Positions 43,948 to 54,296 are shown, counted from the first letter of the stretch. The stretch is DNA of 64,000 bases from Halioglobus japonicus (GCF_001983995.1 NZ_CP019450.1:2108001-2172000), one strand, 5' to 3'. Notes: generated by a model from the sequence alone, not told the origin. Program-made: numbers and translations.

Positions 43948-44781
43948 GTGCCTGAGATTCTGGCGAGCGGCGCGGTGCGCAAAATGACAACAGAGCTCAG
44001 TGATGAAGTGCAATACCAGCTGCCACTGGGCGATAGTCACCTGCCCATGAATGCGCTGCTGGGTAGTGCGCTTTCGCTATCGTATTCCGGACAGATTAAT
44101 TGTATTGCCTGCGATCGTAAGACCAACAAGAGCTTTAGTCAGGGCTTTTGTTACCCCTGTTTCAAGCGCCTGGCCCAATGTGACACCTGCATCATGTCGC
44201 CGGAGAAGTGCCATTACGATGCGGGCACCTGCCGCGAGCCGCAGTGGGGCGAAGCCAATTGCATGATCGATCACTTCGTCTATCTCTCGAATACTTCGGG
44301 TGTAAAGGTCGGCATTACCCGCCACAGCCAGGTACCCACCCGCTGGATAGATCAGGGTGCAACCCAGGCACAACCAATATTCAGAGTCAGCACCCGGCTT
44401 CAGTCCGGGCTGGTTGAGACCATGTTTAAAAGCCATGTCGCCGACAAGACCAGCTGGCAGGCAATGCTGAAAGGCGATGCTGAACCTGTGGATCTCGAGC
44501 AGCGTCGTCAGGCTTTGATGAGTGCCTGCGGCGATGAACTCGCGGCCTTGCAGGAGCGCTTCGGCCTACAGGCAATTACCCCGCTGGAAGGCGCTGAAGA
44601 AACCCGTATTCGCTATCCGGTGCTCGAACACCCGACTAAAGTGAAGTCCTTTAACCTGGACAAGGCACCTCTGATTGAGGGGACCTTACAGGGAATAAAG
44701 GGTCAATACCTGATTTTCGATACCGGCGTGATCAACATGCGCAAGTACGCTGGTTACCACCTAGAAGTCGCCAAAATTTGA
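43948..44781 (+). CDS. DUF2797-family protein with zinc-binding cysteines
   Basis: The 277-residue protein has an N-terminal cysteine-rich part (CIACDRKTNKSF, CYPCFKRLAQCDTC) that can bind zinc, and a core with VYLSNTSGVKVGITR and PTRWIDQGATQA resembling a GIY-YIG-like fold. The family is DUF2797, unknown in function. Start is a GTG preceded by TAGGAGA. It lies directly upstream of pepN. Confidence 0.85.
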   Translation: MPEILASGAVRKMTTELSDEVQYQLPLGDSHLPMNALLGSALSLSYSGQINCIACDRKTNKSFSQGFCYPCFKRLAQCDTCIMSPEKCHYDAGTCREPQWGEANCMIDHFVYLSNTSGVKVGITRHSQVPTRWIDQGATQAQPIFRVSTRLQSGLVETMFKSHVADKTSWQAMLKGDAEPVDLEQRRQALMSACGDELAALQERFGLQAITPLEGAEETRIRYPVLEHPTKVKSFNLDKAPLIEGTLQGIKGQYLIFDTGVINMRKYAGYHLEVAKI

Positions 44782-44793
44782 TTGAGAAGACCT

Positions 44794-47448
44794 ATGCGAG
44801 ACGCTAATCCCGGAACGATTTACCTGAAGGATTATCAGGCCCCCAACTATCTGATCAACCGCACCGAGCTGCATTTCGTGCTCGGTGAGGAAGAGACGCT
44901 GGTCACGTCGCGCCTGCACCTGCTGCGCAATACTGAAAATGGTGATAGTTCAGAGCTTATCCTCGATGGCCAGGATCTGGAGCTGGTCGAGATCTACCTC
45001 GATGGTGACGTTCTCGATCCCAGCTGTTACGAAGTGGGTGAGGCAACCCTGTTATTGCGCGACCTGCCCGAGCAGTGTCTGCTGTCCTGTGTAACGCGCA
45101 TCCGACCCCAGCTGAATACTTCGCTGGAAGGCCTGTACCGATCACAGACCATGTTCTGTACCCAGTGTGAGGCGGAAGGTTTTAGAAAGATCACCTATTA
45201 CCTCGATCGCCCCGATGTAATGAGTGTGTTTACGGTCACCATTGACGCCGATGCGGACCGCTATCCGGTGCTTCTGTCCAATGGCAACCTGGAAGAGACC
45301 TCCTTGCTGGCGAACGGGCTAACGCGCGTGCTGTGGCACGATCCTTTCCCCAAGCCCAGCTATTTGTTCGCCCTGGTAGCGGGAGACCTCGAACACATCG
45401 AAGATAGCTTCACCACTTGCAGCGGACGTGAGGTGGCGCTGCGTATTTATGTAGAAGAGAAAGATATCGACAAGTGCGACCATGCCATGGATTCGCTCAA
45501 GCGTTCCATGCGCTGGGATGAGGAAGTGTTTGGCCGCGAGTACGACCTGGATATTTTCAATGTCGTGGCAGTCGATGATTTCAACATGGGGGCGATGGAA
45601 AACAAGAGCCTCAATATCTTCAACACTTCCTGTGTGTTGTGTGACCCCAATACCACGACCGACGTCGGTTACCAGCGCGTAGAGGCCATTGTCGCTCACG
45701 AGTACTTCCATAACTGGTCCGGCAACCGCGTTACCTGTCGGGACTGGTTCCAGCTCAGTCTCAAAGAAGGTTTCACCGTGTTTCGCGATGCGGAATTTTC
45801 CTCTGATATGGGGTCGCGCACGGTCAAGCGGGTTGAGGACGTTACCCTGCTGCGCAGTGCCCAGTTTGCCGAAGATGCAGGGCCAATGGCTCACCCTGTG
45901 CGCCCCGAATCGTACATAGAAATTAATAATTTCTACACTCTTACAGTGTATGAGAAAGGGGCCGAGGTGGTGCGCATGATTCACACCCTGCTCGGGCCAC
46001 AAGCCTTCCGCGCGGGGTCAGATCTGTATTTTGCGCGTCATGACGGCCAGGCAGTGACCTGCGAAGACTTTGTGTTGGCCATGGAAGAAGCCAGTGGTGC
46101 GGACCTGGGCCAATTCCGTAACTGGTATTCCCAGGCCGGCACGCCGCGTTTGACGGTAACCGATGCCTGGAACAAGGAGGCCGGCAGCTATGCGCTCACG
46201 ATCTCCCAGAGCTGCCCAGCAACGCCCGGCCAGGATGACAAGAAACCTTTTGTGATCCCGGTGGCGATGGGGCTGCTTGGCGACGCCGGCAACCTGCGTT
46301 TGCAGTTGCAAGGCGAGGCGCCTGATCCCGATACTGAGGACAACACCCACATGGTATTAATGGTCGACAAGCCGGAGCAGACGTTTGTGTTTGAGGGCTT
46401 GCCGGAAAAACCCGTACCCTCGCTGCTGCGCGGTTTCTCTGCGCCCGTTCGACTTGAGTTTGACTACAGCCGCAACGACCTCTGTCGTCTGATGAGCGGC
46501 GATGATGATGGCTTTGTTCGATGGGACAGTGCGCAATCCCTCGGCGTGAGCGTTATAACCGAAGTACAGGCGCAGTTGCTGGCCGGTGATGAGGCCCAGG
46601 TCGATCCGTTGTTCCTCGAGGCCTGTGGGGCGCTGTTACAGGATGACGCGCTGGATCCGGCCATGTTGGCGGAAATGTTGTCGCTGCCCAGCGAAAACTA
46701 CCTAGCGGAATTAGCAGGTGAGGGAGCGGCTGACGTACAGGGTATTTACCGTGCCCGGACTGCGGTTCTGGCCGCCGTGGGTAGCCACTGCCGGGAGGCG
46801 CTCGAGCAGCGCTATGCTCAGCTGGCTGTCGAAGCGAAATACGCCGCCACCGGTGAGCAAATTGCGGCACGCAGCCTGCGGGCAGTCTGCCTGAACTATC
46901 TGGCCGCAGCAGGTGCTAGCGGGCTGGCACTGGCGAACGCGCAGTTTGCCGCTGCAGACAACATTACCGAACGTCTCGCAGCGCTTCGGGTGTTGAGCCA
47001 GTTTGGTAGCCGCAGTGACTGGGAAGCGCCCATGGCGAAGTTCTACGATGACTGGGGGCATGAGACTCTGGCGGTAAACCAGTGGTTGGCGGTGCAGGCG
47101 TCGATGCCCGACGACGGCGCTATTGCCCGGGTGCGTCACCTGATGGAGCACCCTGACTTTGATTTACGTAACCCGAATAAGGTGCGCTCACTGGTGGGAA
47201 CCTTTGCCGGACAGAACCCGCTGAATTTCCACCGCGAAGATGGCAGCGGTTATCGTCTGCTGCGTCAGGTCGTGGCCGAGCTAAATAGCATCAATCCGCA
47301 GATTGCCTCGCGACTGCTGGCACCGCTGACCAAGTGGCGCTACTACCAGGGCCGGGCAGAGCAAATGCGCTCCGAACTGGAACTGCTCGCATCGATGGAC
47401 GGCTTGTCAGCGGACGTCTTTGAAGTGGTGAGCAAGTCGCTCAAGTAG
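44794..47448 (+). CDS. pepN: Aminopeptidase N
   Basis: The 884-residue M1 metallopeptidase has GAMEN (substrate N-terminus binding, near residue 265) and HEYFHNWSGNRVTCRDWFQLSLKEG (zinc site, near 302) with the catalytic glutamate. The C-terminal helical half of PepN is complete to KSLK. It releases N-terminal amino acids from peptides in the cytoplasm. The ATG at 44794 is preferred over a TTG at 44782. Its 3' end overlaps the convergent BatD gene by 8 bp. Confidence 0.96.
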   Translation: MRDANPGTIYLKDYQAPNYLINRTELHFVLGEEETLVTSRLHLLRNTENGDSSELILDGQDLELVEIYLDGDVLDPSCYEVGEATLLLRDLPEQCLLSCVTRIRPQLNTSLEGLYRSQTMFCTQCEAEGFRKITYYLDRPDVMSVFTVTIDADADRYPVLLSNGNLEETSLLANGLTRVLWHDPFPKPSYLFALVAGDLEHIEDSFTTCSGREVALRIYVEEKDIDKCDHAMDSLKRSMRWDEEVFGREYDLDIFNVVAVDDFNMGAMENKSLNIFNTSCVLCDPNTTTDVGYQRVEAIVAHEYFHNWSGNRVTCRDWFQLSLKEGFTVFRDAEFSSDMGSRTVKRVEDVTLLRSAQFAEDAGPMAHPVRPESYIEINNFYTLTVYEKGAEVVRMIHTLLGPQAFRAGSDLYFARHDGQAVTCEDFVLAMEEASGADLGQFRNWYSQAGTPRLTVTDAWNKEAGSYALTISQSCPATPGQDDKKPFVIPVAMGLLGDAGNLRLQLQGEAPDPDTEDNTHMVLMVDKPEQTFVFEGLPEKPVPSLLRGFSAPVRLEFDYSRNDLCRLMSGDDDGFVRWDSAQSLGVSVITEVQAQLLAGDEAQVDPLFLEACGALLQDDALDPAMLAEMLSLPSENYLAELAGEGAADVQGIYRARTAVLAAVGSHCREALEQRYAQLAVEAKYAATGEQIAARSLRAVCLNYLAAAGASGLALANAQFAAADNITERLAALRVLSQFGSRSDWEAPMAKFYDDWGHETLAVNQWLAVQASMPDDGAIARVRHLMEHPDFDLRNPNKVRSLVGTFAGQNPLNFHREDGSGYRLLRQVVAELNSINPQIASRLLAPLTKWRYYQGRAEQMRSELELLASMDGLSADVFEVVSKSLK

Positions 47449-49120
47449 TGGCGCGACTTTCTGTGGGATAAAGAGGCGGCAGGGCGCGTGCCCTGGCGCC
47501 AATTTTTTTCCTGTCCTTGTGCAGTTGCTTGACGATAGTGGCAAGCTTGCTGCCGTCCCACGATTGAAGGTTGTCCTGATTGCGGTAGAGCAGGGCGTTC
47601 ATTTCTTCTATTGCGCTACCCAGTTCGGGATGGCCGAAATAGTTCGATACCTGCTGCATGCTTTGCCCCGCCAGCGCTGGCTCCAGCGCCGCCGACCAGC
47701 GCAGCAGCCACTGCCTGGCGTCACTGGTACTGCCCGCGGCGCAGGCTGCCAAAAGGCTCTTGTAGCAGCGGGGCAGGGCGGGTGACTCCGGTGCCTCGTC
47801 TGTGCCCTCTAACTGTCCTCTGCGGCTGCGCCACCACAATCCTGCGGTGACTGCCCAACCCGTGCCCATAAAAACCGCCAGCCAAGGCCAGAGGATGTTC
47901 GCGGCAGCTACCATCGGTGTGGCAACGGTTGTGCTCGCTGGCGCGCCCGGGCCCGTCATGCTGCCACTGGTCACCTGGACTGCTGGCGCCACATCGATGG
48001 TTCTGGCGGGCAGCACGGCATAGCGGAGTTGTTCCGTTTCAATATCCCACCAGGGAATGCGAATTTCCGGCAGCGTGAACTGGCCTGGTCGGGTGGCTAC
48101 CAGCGCGGCACTGTCGGTGCGCACACCGCGTTTGCCACTGGCAATTTCGCTGTCGGCGATATCCGGCTGATCCGGGAAGAATTTGATGCCTGCAACCGGC
48201 TCGATCGTTATCGGGGGTAGCTGAGCCCCTTGCATTCCCTCGGCCACCAGGCGCAGGCTGCGCGTAACAGAACCGCCTTCGGTCAACTGCTGCGGATCGC
48301 TTGACCACTGCTCCTCGATGCTGACATCCCGGGCTGGCAACCAGGTTGCGCCTGCAGGGTAGCTGGCGGGACGCGGCAGAACCTGGACTTCGATTGCCGG
48401 CGTTTGCAGGCGTACCAGGCGGCCGCGCAGACGGCTTCCCTCGCGGGCGCTGAAAGACTGTGCGGGTATCGACAGGGTGCCGCTTTGTTCAGGGAATACA
48501 GCGTAACGTACCTCGTGCACCAGCCACGGGCGACCGCCGACATTGCGCTGGAAGCTGCGTTGTTCCAGGGGGAGTACGAATGCATCGTCGAGTTGCAGTT
48601 CGCTGATGCTGCGCTGCTGCAAGTTAACCGCCTGTTGCAAGCGCAGTGTCAGCAGCAGCTGCCCCTGTACGTAAACGGACTCACGATCCAGCTCTGCCTC
48701 AAACAATACGGTTTCTGCGCCGGGGTCTATATCGACGGGCTCACCCACTTCCACCACCAGCGGTGCGCTGGAACTGGCGCCGCTTTGCAGCGCCGGTATG
48801 CTCAGTGTGCCGGTGCGCTTGGGCGTAATGTTGAGTATGAGCTGGCGCTGGTGATTGCGCTGGCCATTGATAACCTGGGTGCTGCTGCGAGTGGATTGAT
48901 TGAGAATTTCGAAATCCTGAATAATCAGGCCCGTATTGATGTCGCCGAGATCTTCGTCGTCCTCAGTCACAGTTACCGTCAGATTCAGGGTGTCGCCGAG
49001 CGCTACTCGGTAGCGGTCGAGAGTTGCCTCTACCTTGGCCAGTGTGACCTGGCTGATGAGCAGCCCAAGCAGCCCAAGCAGCCCAAGCAGGGCAATCGCC
49101 AGTTTACCAGTAGGTTTCAT
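47441..49120 (-). CDS. batD: BatD-like protein (oxygen/aerotolerance operon)
   Basis: The 559-residue protein has a signal peptide, repeated immunoglobulin-like beta domains, a C-terminal transmembrane helix near residues 407-430 and a cytoplasmic tail, the BatD architecture. The signal peptide holds an LLG repeat coded by three copies of the 9-bp unit CAGCCCAAG (49061-49090, plus strand). It is the last gene of the MoxR-Bat operon and probably helps a periplasmic complex for stress tolerance (family knowledge). Confidence 0.87.
   Translation of the reverse strand: MKPTGKLAIALLGLLGLLGLLISQVTLAKVEATLDRYRVALGDTLNLTVTVTEDDEDLGDINTGLIIQDFEILNQSTRSSTQVINGQRNHQRQLILNITPKRTGTLSIPALQSGASSSAPLVVEVGEPVDIDPGAETVLFEAELDRESVYVQGQLLLTLRLQQAVNLQQRSISELQLDDAFVLPLEQRSFQRNVGGRPWLVHEVRYAVFPEQSGTLSIPAQSFSAREGSRLRGRLVRLQTPAIEVQVLPRPASYPAGATWLPARDVSIEEQWSSDPQQLTEGGSVTRSLRLVAEGMQGAQLPPITIEPVAGIKFFPDQPDIADSEIASGKRGVRTDSAALVATRPGQFTLPEIRIPWWDIETEQLRYAVLPARTIDVAPAVQVTSGSMTGPGAPASTTVATPMVAAANILWPWLAVFMGTGWAVTAGLWWRSRRGQLEGTDEAPESPALPRCYKSLLAACAAGSTSDARQWLLRWSAALEPALAGQSMQQVSNYFGHPELGSAIEEMNALLYRNQDNLQSWDGSKLATIVKQLHKDRKKIGARARALPPLYPTESRATT
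49061..49090. repeat. 9-bp tandem repeat inside the BatD signal peptide
   Basis: CAGCCCAAG is repeated 3.3 times without a mismatch. Each unit encodes three hydrophobic residues (L-L-G on the coding strand), so copy number could change signal peptide length without breaking the frame. Confidence 0.8.
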
Positions 49121-50909
49121 CTTTAGTGCCTTGTCCCTGTTGTTGTCGCTGACGGCTCTCGTACCTGAATTTCTCGCGCAGAAGGCCCGACGGATCGTCG
49201 GGCACGCGGCGCAACCATTGTTCCATGGCCTGATCGCGCTCCAGGTCGTCGTCGGTGGCCGCTTGTTGGGCCATGTTCATTAGTTCGTCGCCCGGAGATT
49301 GCTGGGTCGGATCCTGGGGATTGCCCTGGTCTTCGCGGCCCTGTTGCTGATCCTCCTGCTCACTGGCATCAGTGGACTCCTGAGAGTCCTCGTTGGCGTC
49401 CTGTTCACCCGGCTCGCTGGCGTCGTCTGACGGTGACTGTTCGCCTTGCGAATCGCCGGGTTCTTGCTGATCCTCAGGCGGTGATTGCTCAGGCTGCTGG
49501 CCACTACCTTCGTCGCCCTGATCCTCGGAAGACTGCTGCTGTTGTTGTTCCTGTTGTTGCTGCAGATTTTCCACCAGCTCGAGGTTCTGCTGTGCGTCTT
49601 CTGCGTCGGGGTCGCGACGCAGGGATTCTCGGTAGGCTGCCGCCGCCTCGTCCAGTTGTCCGGCCCGGGCGAGAGCATTGCCCCGGTTGTACCAGGCGTC
49701 AGCGGTGTCATTGCTTGCAAAGTCCTGCGCGGCCCGTTCGTAGTCGCCCCCGCGATAGGCCGCGGTGCCTGCCCAATCACGATTTTTGAACAGGGTCGCC
49801 GCGGTCTCTGGGTCGTCCTGCTGCAGCGCACGCTGGCCCTGCTGATCACGGGTTAGCCATAAGTCATCCCAGAGGCTGGCGTGGGCTTGCTCGGCCGCGG
49901 GCATGAATATGAGGGGTGTCAGACCCATTAGCCAGCCACGACGAAACATGAGCAGCGCCGGTATTAGCAGTAACACCACCAGCCAGTACCCCTGGTCTTC
50001 CCAGGTATCCGCCGTGCGCTCAAGCTCGGTGGTGCGAGTGCCCAGCGTTAGCTCATCCTCCGCCAGCAGGTAGTCCAGATCGCTGTCGTCAATCTGCATG
50101 CGCATGTAGCGCCCGCCCGCATCGCTGGCTGCGCCGCGCAGATTTCGCTCCTCCAGCCCTGGCATTACAATGCCGCCCTGCGGGTCTTTCAGAAATCCGC
50201 CTCGGGGCAAGGGGAGCGGAGCGCCCGTCGGGGTCCCGACGCCCATGATGGCCAGGGTGGCGGTGCTGCCATTCAGGCTGTCCTGCAGTGCGCGCAGGTC
50301 GCGGTCGCCGATGCCGTCCGTTACCAGGAGAATGCTGCCGTCACGAATGCCGGCCGACCGTAGTAGCAATACAGCCTCGGCCACCGCCGAGGCAGGATCA
50401 CTGCCCGGCACGGGCATGATGGTTGGGTGTAGCGCAGGCAGCAGATTGGCGATAGTCGGTGTGTCATCCGTCAGCGGCGTAACAATGTGGGCATCACCGG
50501 CATAGGCAATCAACCCGGTTTGACCCTCGTTACGACGCGCCAGCAGGTCGAGTAGCTTTTGGCGGGTGCGGTCTATTCTTGAGGGCTCAAGATCCGCCGC
50601 GACCATGGAGTAACTCAAATCCAGAACCACCACCAGTGCGTCTTCAGTCTGGTGTATAGGTTGCGGGATTTGCTGCCAGCTTGGCCCGGCCGTAGCGAAC
50701 GTCGCCAACAACCAGATGATCAAGATAGCGGGTGCGACATTACGCCTAGCGCGGTTGCGATCTCCGTCCAGCAGCGGTGCCAGTAGCTCGGGCGCAATCA
50801 CGCTCTCCCAGTTGCCCGCACTGCGGGCCCGGTGCCAAAGCGCAGCAGCCAGGAGTAGCGCGGGTAACGCTGCCCACAGCCATTCAGGACGCAGGAGGTG
50901 AAAACTCAC
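49104..50909 (-). CDS. batB: BatB/BatC-like protein: VWA domain plus TPR in one chain
   Basis: The 601-residue protein has an N-terminal membrane helix, a von Willebrand A domain with the MIDAS motif VVLDLSYSM near residue 92, then a transmembrane helix near 310-325 and tetratricopeptide repeats, and a long acidic Q/E-rich tail from about residue 440. It thus combines BatB (VWA) and BatC (TPR), which are separate genes in some other bacteria. It starts at a GTG overlapping the BatA stop (GTGA). Confidence 0.88.
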   Translation of the reverse strand: MSFHLLRPEWLWAALPALLLAAALWHRARSAGNWESVIAPELLAPLLDGDRNRARRNVAPAILIIWLLATFATAGPSWQQIPQPIHQTEDALVVVLDLSYSMVAADLEPSRIDRTRQKLLDLLARRNEGQTGLIAYAGDAHIVTPLTDDTPTIANLLPALHPTIMPVPGSDPASAVAEAVLLLRSAGIRDGSILLVTDGIGDRDLRALQDSLNGSTATLAIMGVGTPTGAPLPLPRGGFLKDPQGGIVMPGLEERNLRGAASDAGGRYMRMQIDDSDLDYLLAEDELTLGTRTTELERTADTWEDQGYWLVVLLLIPALLMFRRGWLMGLTPLIFMPAAEQAHASLWDDLWLTRDQQGQRALQQDDPETAATLFKNRDWAGTAAYRGGDYERAAQDFASNDTADAWYNRGNALARAGQLDEAAAAYRESLRRDPDAEDAQQNLELVENLQQQQEQQQQQSSEDQGDEGSGQQPEQSPPEDQQEPGDSQGEQSPSDDASEPGEQDANEDSQESTDASEQEDQQQGREDQGNPQDPTQQSPGDELMNMAQQAATDDDLERDQAMEQWLRRVPDDPSGLLREKFRYESRQRQQQGQGTKDETYW

Positions 50910-51934
50910 GATGTTTCCTCCAAGCGCCCGAAACGCCAGGGCTTCATACCTCTCAGCCTGCCGAGCGCGATGGCGAAACTCATGATGAGCGCTGCGCCCA
51001 GGGGCAGATACCCGAGTGCCTTGCGGGGTCGATAATTGGCTTTTTCTACTTCGATGGGCTCCAGGTCGTCCACCACCGCATAGATGCTGGCGAGGTCCGC
51101 AGGATTACGTGCCCGGAAGTATCGCCCGCCAGTGAGTTGTGCGATTTCATTCAAGGTTGCTTCATCCAGGCCCCGCGAAGGATTTACCTGACGCGAGCCA
51201 AAGCTGGAGCCAAACAGGCCGGGTACGGTCATCTTGTCGGCGCCGATGCCAATGGTGTAGATCCTGATGCCCAGGTCAGCTGCCAGCCGGGCGGCCTGTA
51301 AGGGCTGTACTGAGCTGGCAGTGTCCTCGCCGTCGCTCAGCAGAATAAGCACCCGGTTTTCGGCGGGGCGCTCGCGCAATCGTTTCACTGCGAGGCCGAT
51401 GGCATCGCCAATGGCGGTTTCCTGACCTGCGAAGCCGATGCGAGCATCGAGCAGGAACTGCCGCACCGTGGCACCATCGAAACTGAGAGGCGATTGCACA
51501 TAGGCATTGCTGCCGAACAGAATCAGCCCGAGCCGGTCGCCGCGCCGCTGGTCGATAAAGTCCGCACCGAGCTGGCGCACCGCTTCCCAGCGGGAAACGC
51601 GGTTGCCATTGACTTCCATATCGTCCGTTTCCATTGAGCCAGAGATGTCTACCGCCATCATCAGGTCGCGGCCGCTGTTGGGCAATTCAATGGCTTCGCC
51701 TATCCACATCGGGCGGGCCGCGGCGGTCACTAGCAGCAGCCATATCAGCCATATCAGTAATAAGCCGGGGAATGTACTGCGTCGTTGCTGGCTGTCGCTG
51801 CTCAGAACTTCCCAGCTCTGAAAGAAGGGAGCTCGCAGCGCTGGCTCCTGGCTGTTGGCCGGCGGCAGTAATCGGCGCGCCAACAGCGGCAGCGGCGCGA
51901 GCAGCAGCATCCACGGCCACAGTAACTCGATCAC
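50906..51934 (-). CDS. batA: BatA-like VWA-domain membrane protein
   Basis: The 342-residue protein has transmembrane helices near both ends and a VWA domain with MIDAS MMAVDISGSM near residue 88, later SDGEDT. The GTG at 51934 overlaps the DUF4381 stop (GTGA), which fixes the start. A longer form to 51961 is not favoured. In Bat operons, BatA and BatB form a MIDAS-dependent membrane complex with the MoxR ATPase. Confidence 0.88.
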   Translation of the reverse strand: MIELLWPWMLLLAPLPLLARRLLPPANSQEPALRAPFFQSWEVLSSDSQQRRSTFPGLLLIWLIWLLLVTAAARPMWIGEAIELPNSGRDLMMAVDISGSMETDDMEVNGNRVSRWEAVRQLGADFIDQRRGDRLGLILFGSNAYVQSPLSFDGATVRQFLLDARIGFAGQETAIGDAIGLAVKRLRERPAENRVLILLSDGEDTASSVQPLQAARLAADLGIRIYTIGIGADKMTVPGLFGSSFGSRQVNPSRGLDEATLNEIAQLTGGRYFRARNPADLASIYAVVDDLEPIEVEKANYRPRKALGYLPLGAALIMSFAIALGRLRGMKPWRFGRLEETS

Positions 51935-52401
51935 GCCGTGACCTCGTGCTGGGTAATCCACTCACGGGCTTGGGTAAGCAAGGTTTCGATCGGCATATGA
52001 TCGGCACGAGGTCGATAGTGAAGATCGGCGAACACGGGTTCGAACACGCCAGCGCCACTGTCTTGCAGGAAGTCGACCCAGTCCTGACCGCTGAGTGCGG
52101 CAATGTTGCGCTGCGGAAAGGCCTCAAGCGCGACCCTTTTAAGCAGGCTGTTGATGGCAGCACTGCAGGCAATGGGGTCGCGGTTCTGCTGATAGCGTTC
52201 CTCTATGCGTGTGAGGACTTCGAGTCCTTGCCGGCGGTAACGATTGCGTTGGTAGCGGCGTAGCAACCAGATGGCCCCAGCTGTAATACCGGCGAGTACT
52301 GTGATCGCGAGCAGCCACCAGCCAGGGGCGGGCGGCCAGGCGCCGATGGCCTCAGGTGCTCGCAGTGGCGCGAGTGCCGCCAGGGGATCGGCTGGGTTCA
52401 C
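51931..52401 (-). CDS. DUF4381-family membrane protein
   Basis: The 156-residue protein has one transmembrane helix near residues 25-48 and a helical cytoplasmic tail (LLRRYQRNRYRRQGLEVLTR). This is the DUF4381 family, a standard member of MoxR-Bat operons, thought to link the VWA proteins to the membrane. Its GTG start overlaps the upstream DUF58 stop. Confidence 0.86.
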   Translation of the reverse strand: MNPADPLAALAPLRAPEAIGAWPPAPGWWLLAITVLAGITAGAIWLLRRYQRNRYRRQGLEVLTRIEERYQQNRDPIACSAAINSLLKRVALEAFPQRNIAALSGQDWVDFLQDSGAGVFEPVFADLHYRPRADHMPIETLLTQAREWITQHEVTA

Positions 52402-53341
52402 GGCCTGGCCTCGCCGAAGTAGGTTTGCAGTAGATTAAACGGTGACTCGTCAGTAGTTGCCCGGAGCAGCGGTATGCCCAGTCGCTGCATGATGGTGTCG
52501 AGCGCCTCTTGCCGTTGTCGGTAGGATTCGCGATACGCCTCGCGTAATCCCTGGTGGGCGGTATTCAGTTCACTGCGCAGTTCACCGTCGGTTACCGCAT
52601 AGCGACCGCCACGGGGCAGGTTCATCTCGAGCGAGTCAGCACAGGTAATGGCCGAGATCTGGGTATGTTGGGCGAGCTGAAAGAGGTGATCGCAGGCCAT
52701 GTCATCTTCGATGCCCTGGAAGTCGCTGATCAGAAACACGTTGCTGCCCGGTCGCGTGACGCGCCGCAGGTTGGCCAGTGTGTCACTCAGGGTGGCGCCG
52801 CCTTCCCCGGGGGGGCAGGCAATGCCGCATTATACTTGCAGATTTCCGAGAGTAGTGCGAGTGCCGTGCGCCGACTGCGGCGGGGCTTGATTTCGCGGTG
52901 CTCACGCCGGTTGAATACCAGTCCTCCGATTTTGTCACCGCCTTCAAGTGCCGACCAGGTGAGGAGTGCGGCGAGGTGGGCGGCGAGCACGGATTTAAAA
53001 CAGTAGCGAGAGCCGAAGAACATCCCCTGACGTTGATCGACCAGCAACATCACGGGGCGCTCACGCTCTTCGCGAAACAGCTTGGTATGGGCTGCGCCGG
53101 TGCGCGCGGTCACCCGCCAGTCGATGCTGCGAATATCGTCGCCTGCCTGGTAGCGGCGCACTTCTTCGAAATCAATTCCGCGACCCCGAAAGTTGGACTT
53201 GTTGGCGCCGGCGAGGGCGCTGAGCGCCCGGTTGCGATGCAGCAGCTGCAGTTTGCGTGCCGGGAATCGCTGTGCAATCAATTGCTCAAGCTGGACGTAA
53301 CTGCCCCTGGCGCGGCCGGTGATGTCACTCAATTGAGTCAA
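52398..53341 (-). CDS. DUF58-domain protein, apparent frameshift
   Basis: The protein has the DUF58 hallmark GRGIDFEEVRRYQAGDDI followed by the IDWRVTARTGAAHTKLF block, typical of the VWA-like component of MoxR operons. After KYNAALPAP the frame runs to a premature stop, while GEGGATLSDTLANLRRVT and the rest to EARP read in the next frame. One extra C in the C7 run at 52809-52815 (plus strand G run) restores about 314 residues. The start is a TTG at 53341 overlapping the MoxR stop; a TTG at 53332 is also possible. Confidence 0.82.
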
Positions 53342-54296
53342 ACGACGGGTACCAGTTGCAACAGTTCGCGAATGACCTGGTCCGGAGTGACGCCATTGGC
53401 TTCGGCTTCAAAGCTGAGGAGTAGCCGGTGGCGCAGTACGTCCCCGGCTATCGCCTGGACGTCGTCGGGGCTGACGTAGTCTCGTCCTGCGAGCCAGGCG
53501 TGGGCGCGGGCACAGCGGTCCAGTGCAATCGTCGCCCGGGGCTGCCGCCATAGGCAATCCAGGCAGCGAGTTCGGCGCTGTAGTTCTCCGGGTGCCGGCT
53601 GGCGACCACCAGCTGCACAATATATTCCTCTACAGACTCGGCCATATGTAGCGCCAGGACTTCGTCCCGGGCGGCAAAGATGCTCTGCTGCGAAAGTTCT
53701 GCCGGCAGTGCCGCTGTAGTCTGCTGGTGTGCCTCACTGCGGGTAAGGCGCAAAATATCCAGTTCTGCCTCGGCGCTGGGGTAGTCCACGTTGACGTGCA
53801 GCAGGAACCGGTCCAGTTGGGCTTCGGGCAGCGGGTAGGTACCCTCCTGCTCGATGGGGTTCTGGGTGGCCATCACCAAAAACAGCGGGGGGAGATCGTA
53901 GGTTTGCGACCCCACGCTCACCTGGCGTTCGGCCATGGCTTCCAGCAGCGCTGACTGGACTTTGGCTGGCGCGCGATTGATCTCGTCAGCCAGTACCAGA
54001 TGGTGGAAAATCGGCCCTCGCTGGAAATGGAACGAGCCCTCCTGGGGGCGGTATATCTCGGTGCCAGTGACGTCGCCGGGCAGTAGGTCCGGCGTAAACT
54101 GAATGCGCTGGAAGTCCCCTTCCAGGCCATCGGCGAGGCTTTTTACCGCGCGGGTCTTGGCCAGGCCGGGCGCACCCTCCACCAGCAGGTGGCCGTCTGC
54201 CAGCAAGGCGATGATGAGGCGTTCTACCAGATGTTGCTGGCCAATGATCTGGCTGCTCAGCCAGTCCTGAAGAGATCGTAAATCAGCGCTAGCCAC
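53338..54296 (-). CDS. MoxR-family AAA+ ATPase, apparent frameshift
   Basis: The start is the GTG at 54296 preceded by CAGGAGCGAGC. The AAA+ core has Walker A-like LVEGAPGLAKTR near residue 40, Walker B VLADEINRA and sensor-1 MATQNPIEQEGTYPLPEAQLDRF. After AAWIAYGGSP the frame breaks; RATIALDRCARAHAWLAG and the C-terminal lid follow in another frame to the stop at 53338. One extra G in the G4 run at 53538-53541 (plus strand) restores 319 residues, normal for MoxR. It is the first gene of the operon and acts as a chaperone-like ATPase for the VWA proteins. Confidence 0.88.

Noticed and set aside
47441..54296. Tellurite or methanol-dehydrogenase island as the identity of the MoxR operon
   Set aside because: Gene order and VWA/DUF4381/BatD content match the Bat aerotolerance type, and no methanol dehydrogenase genes are present.
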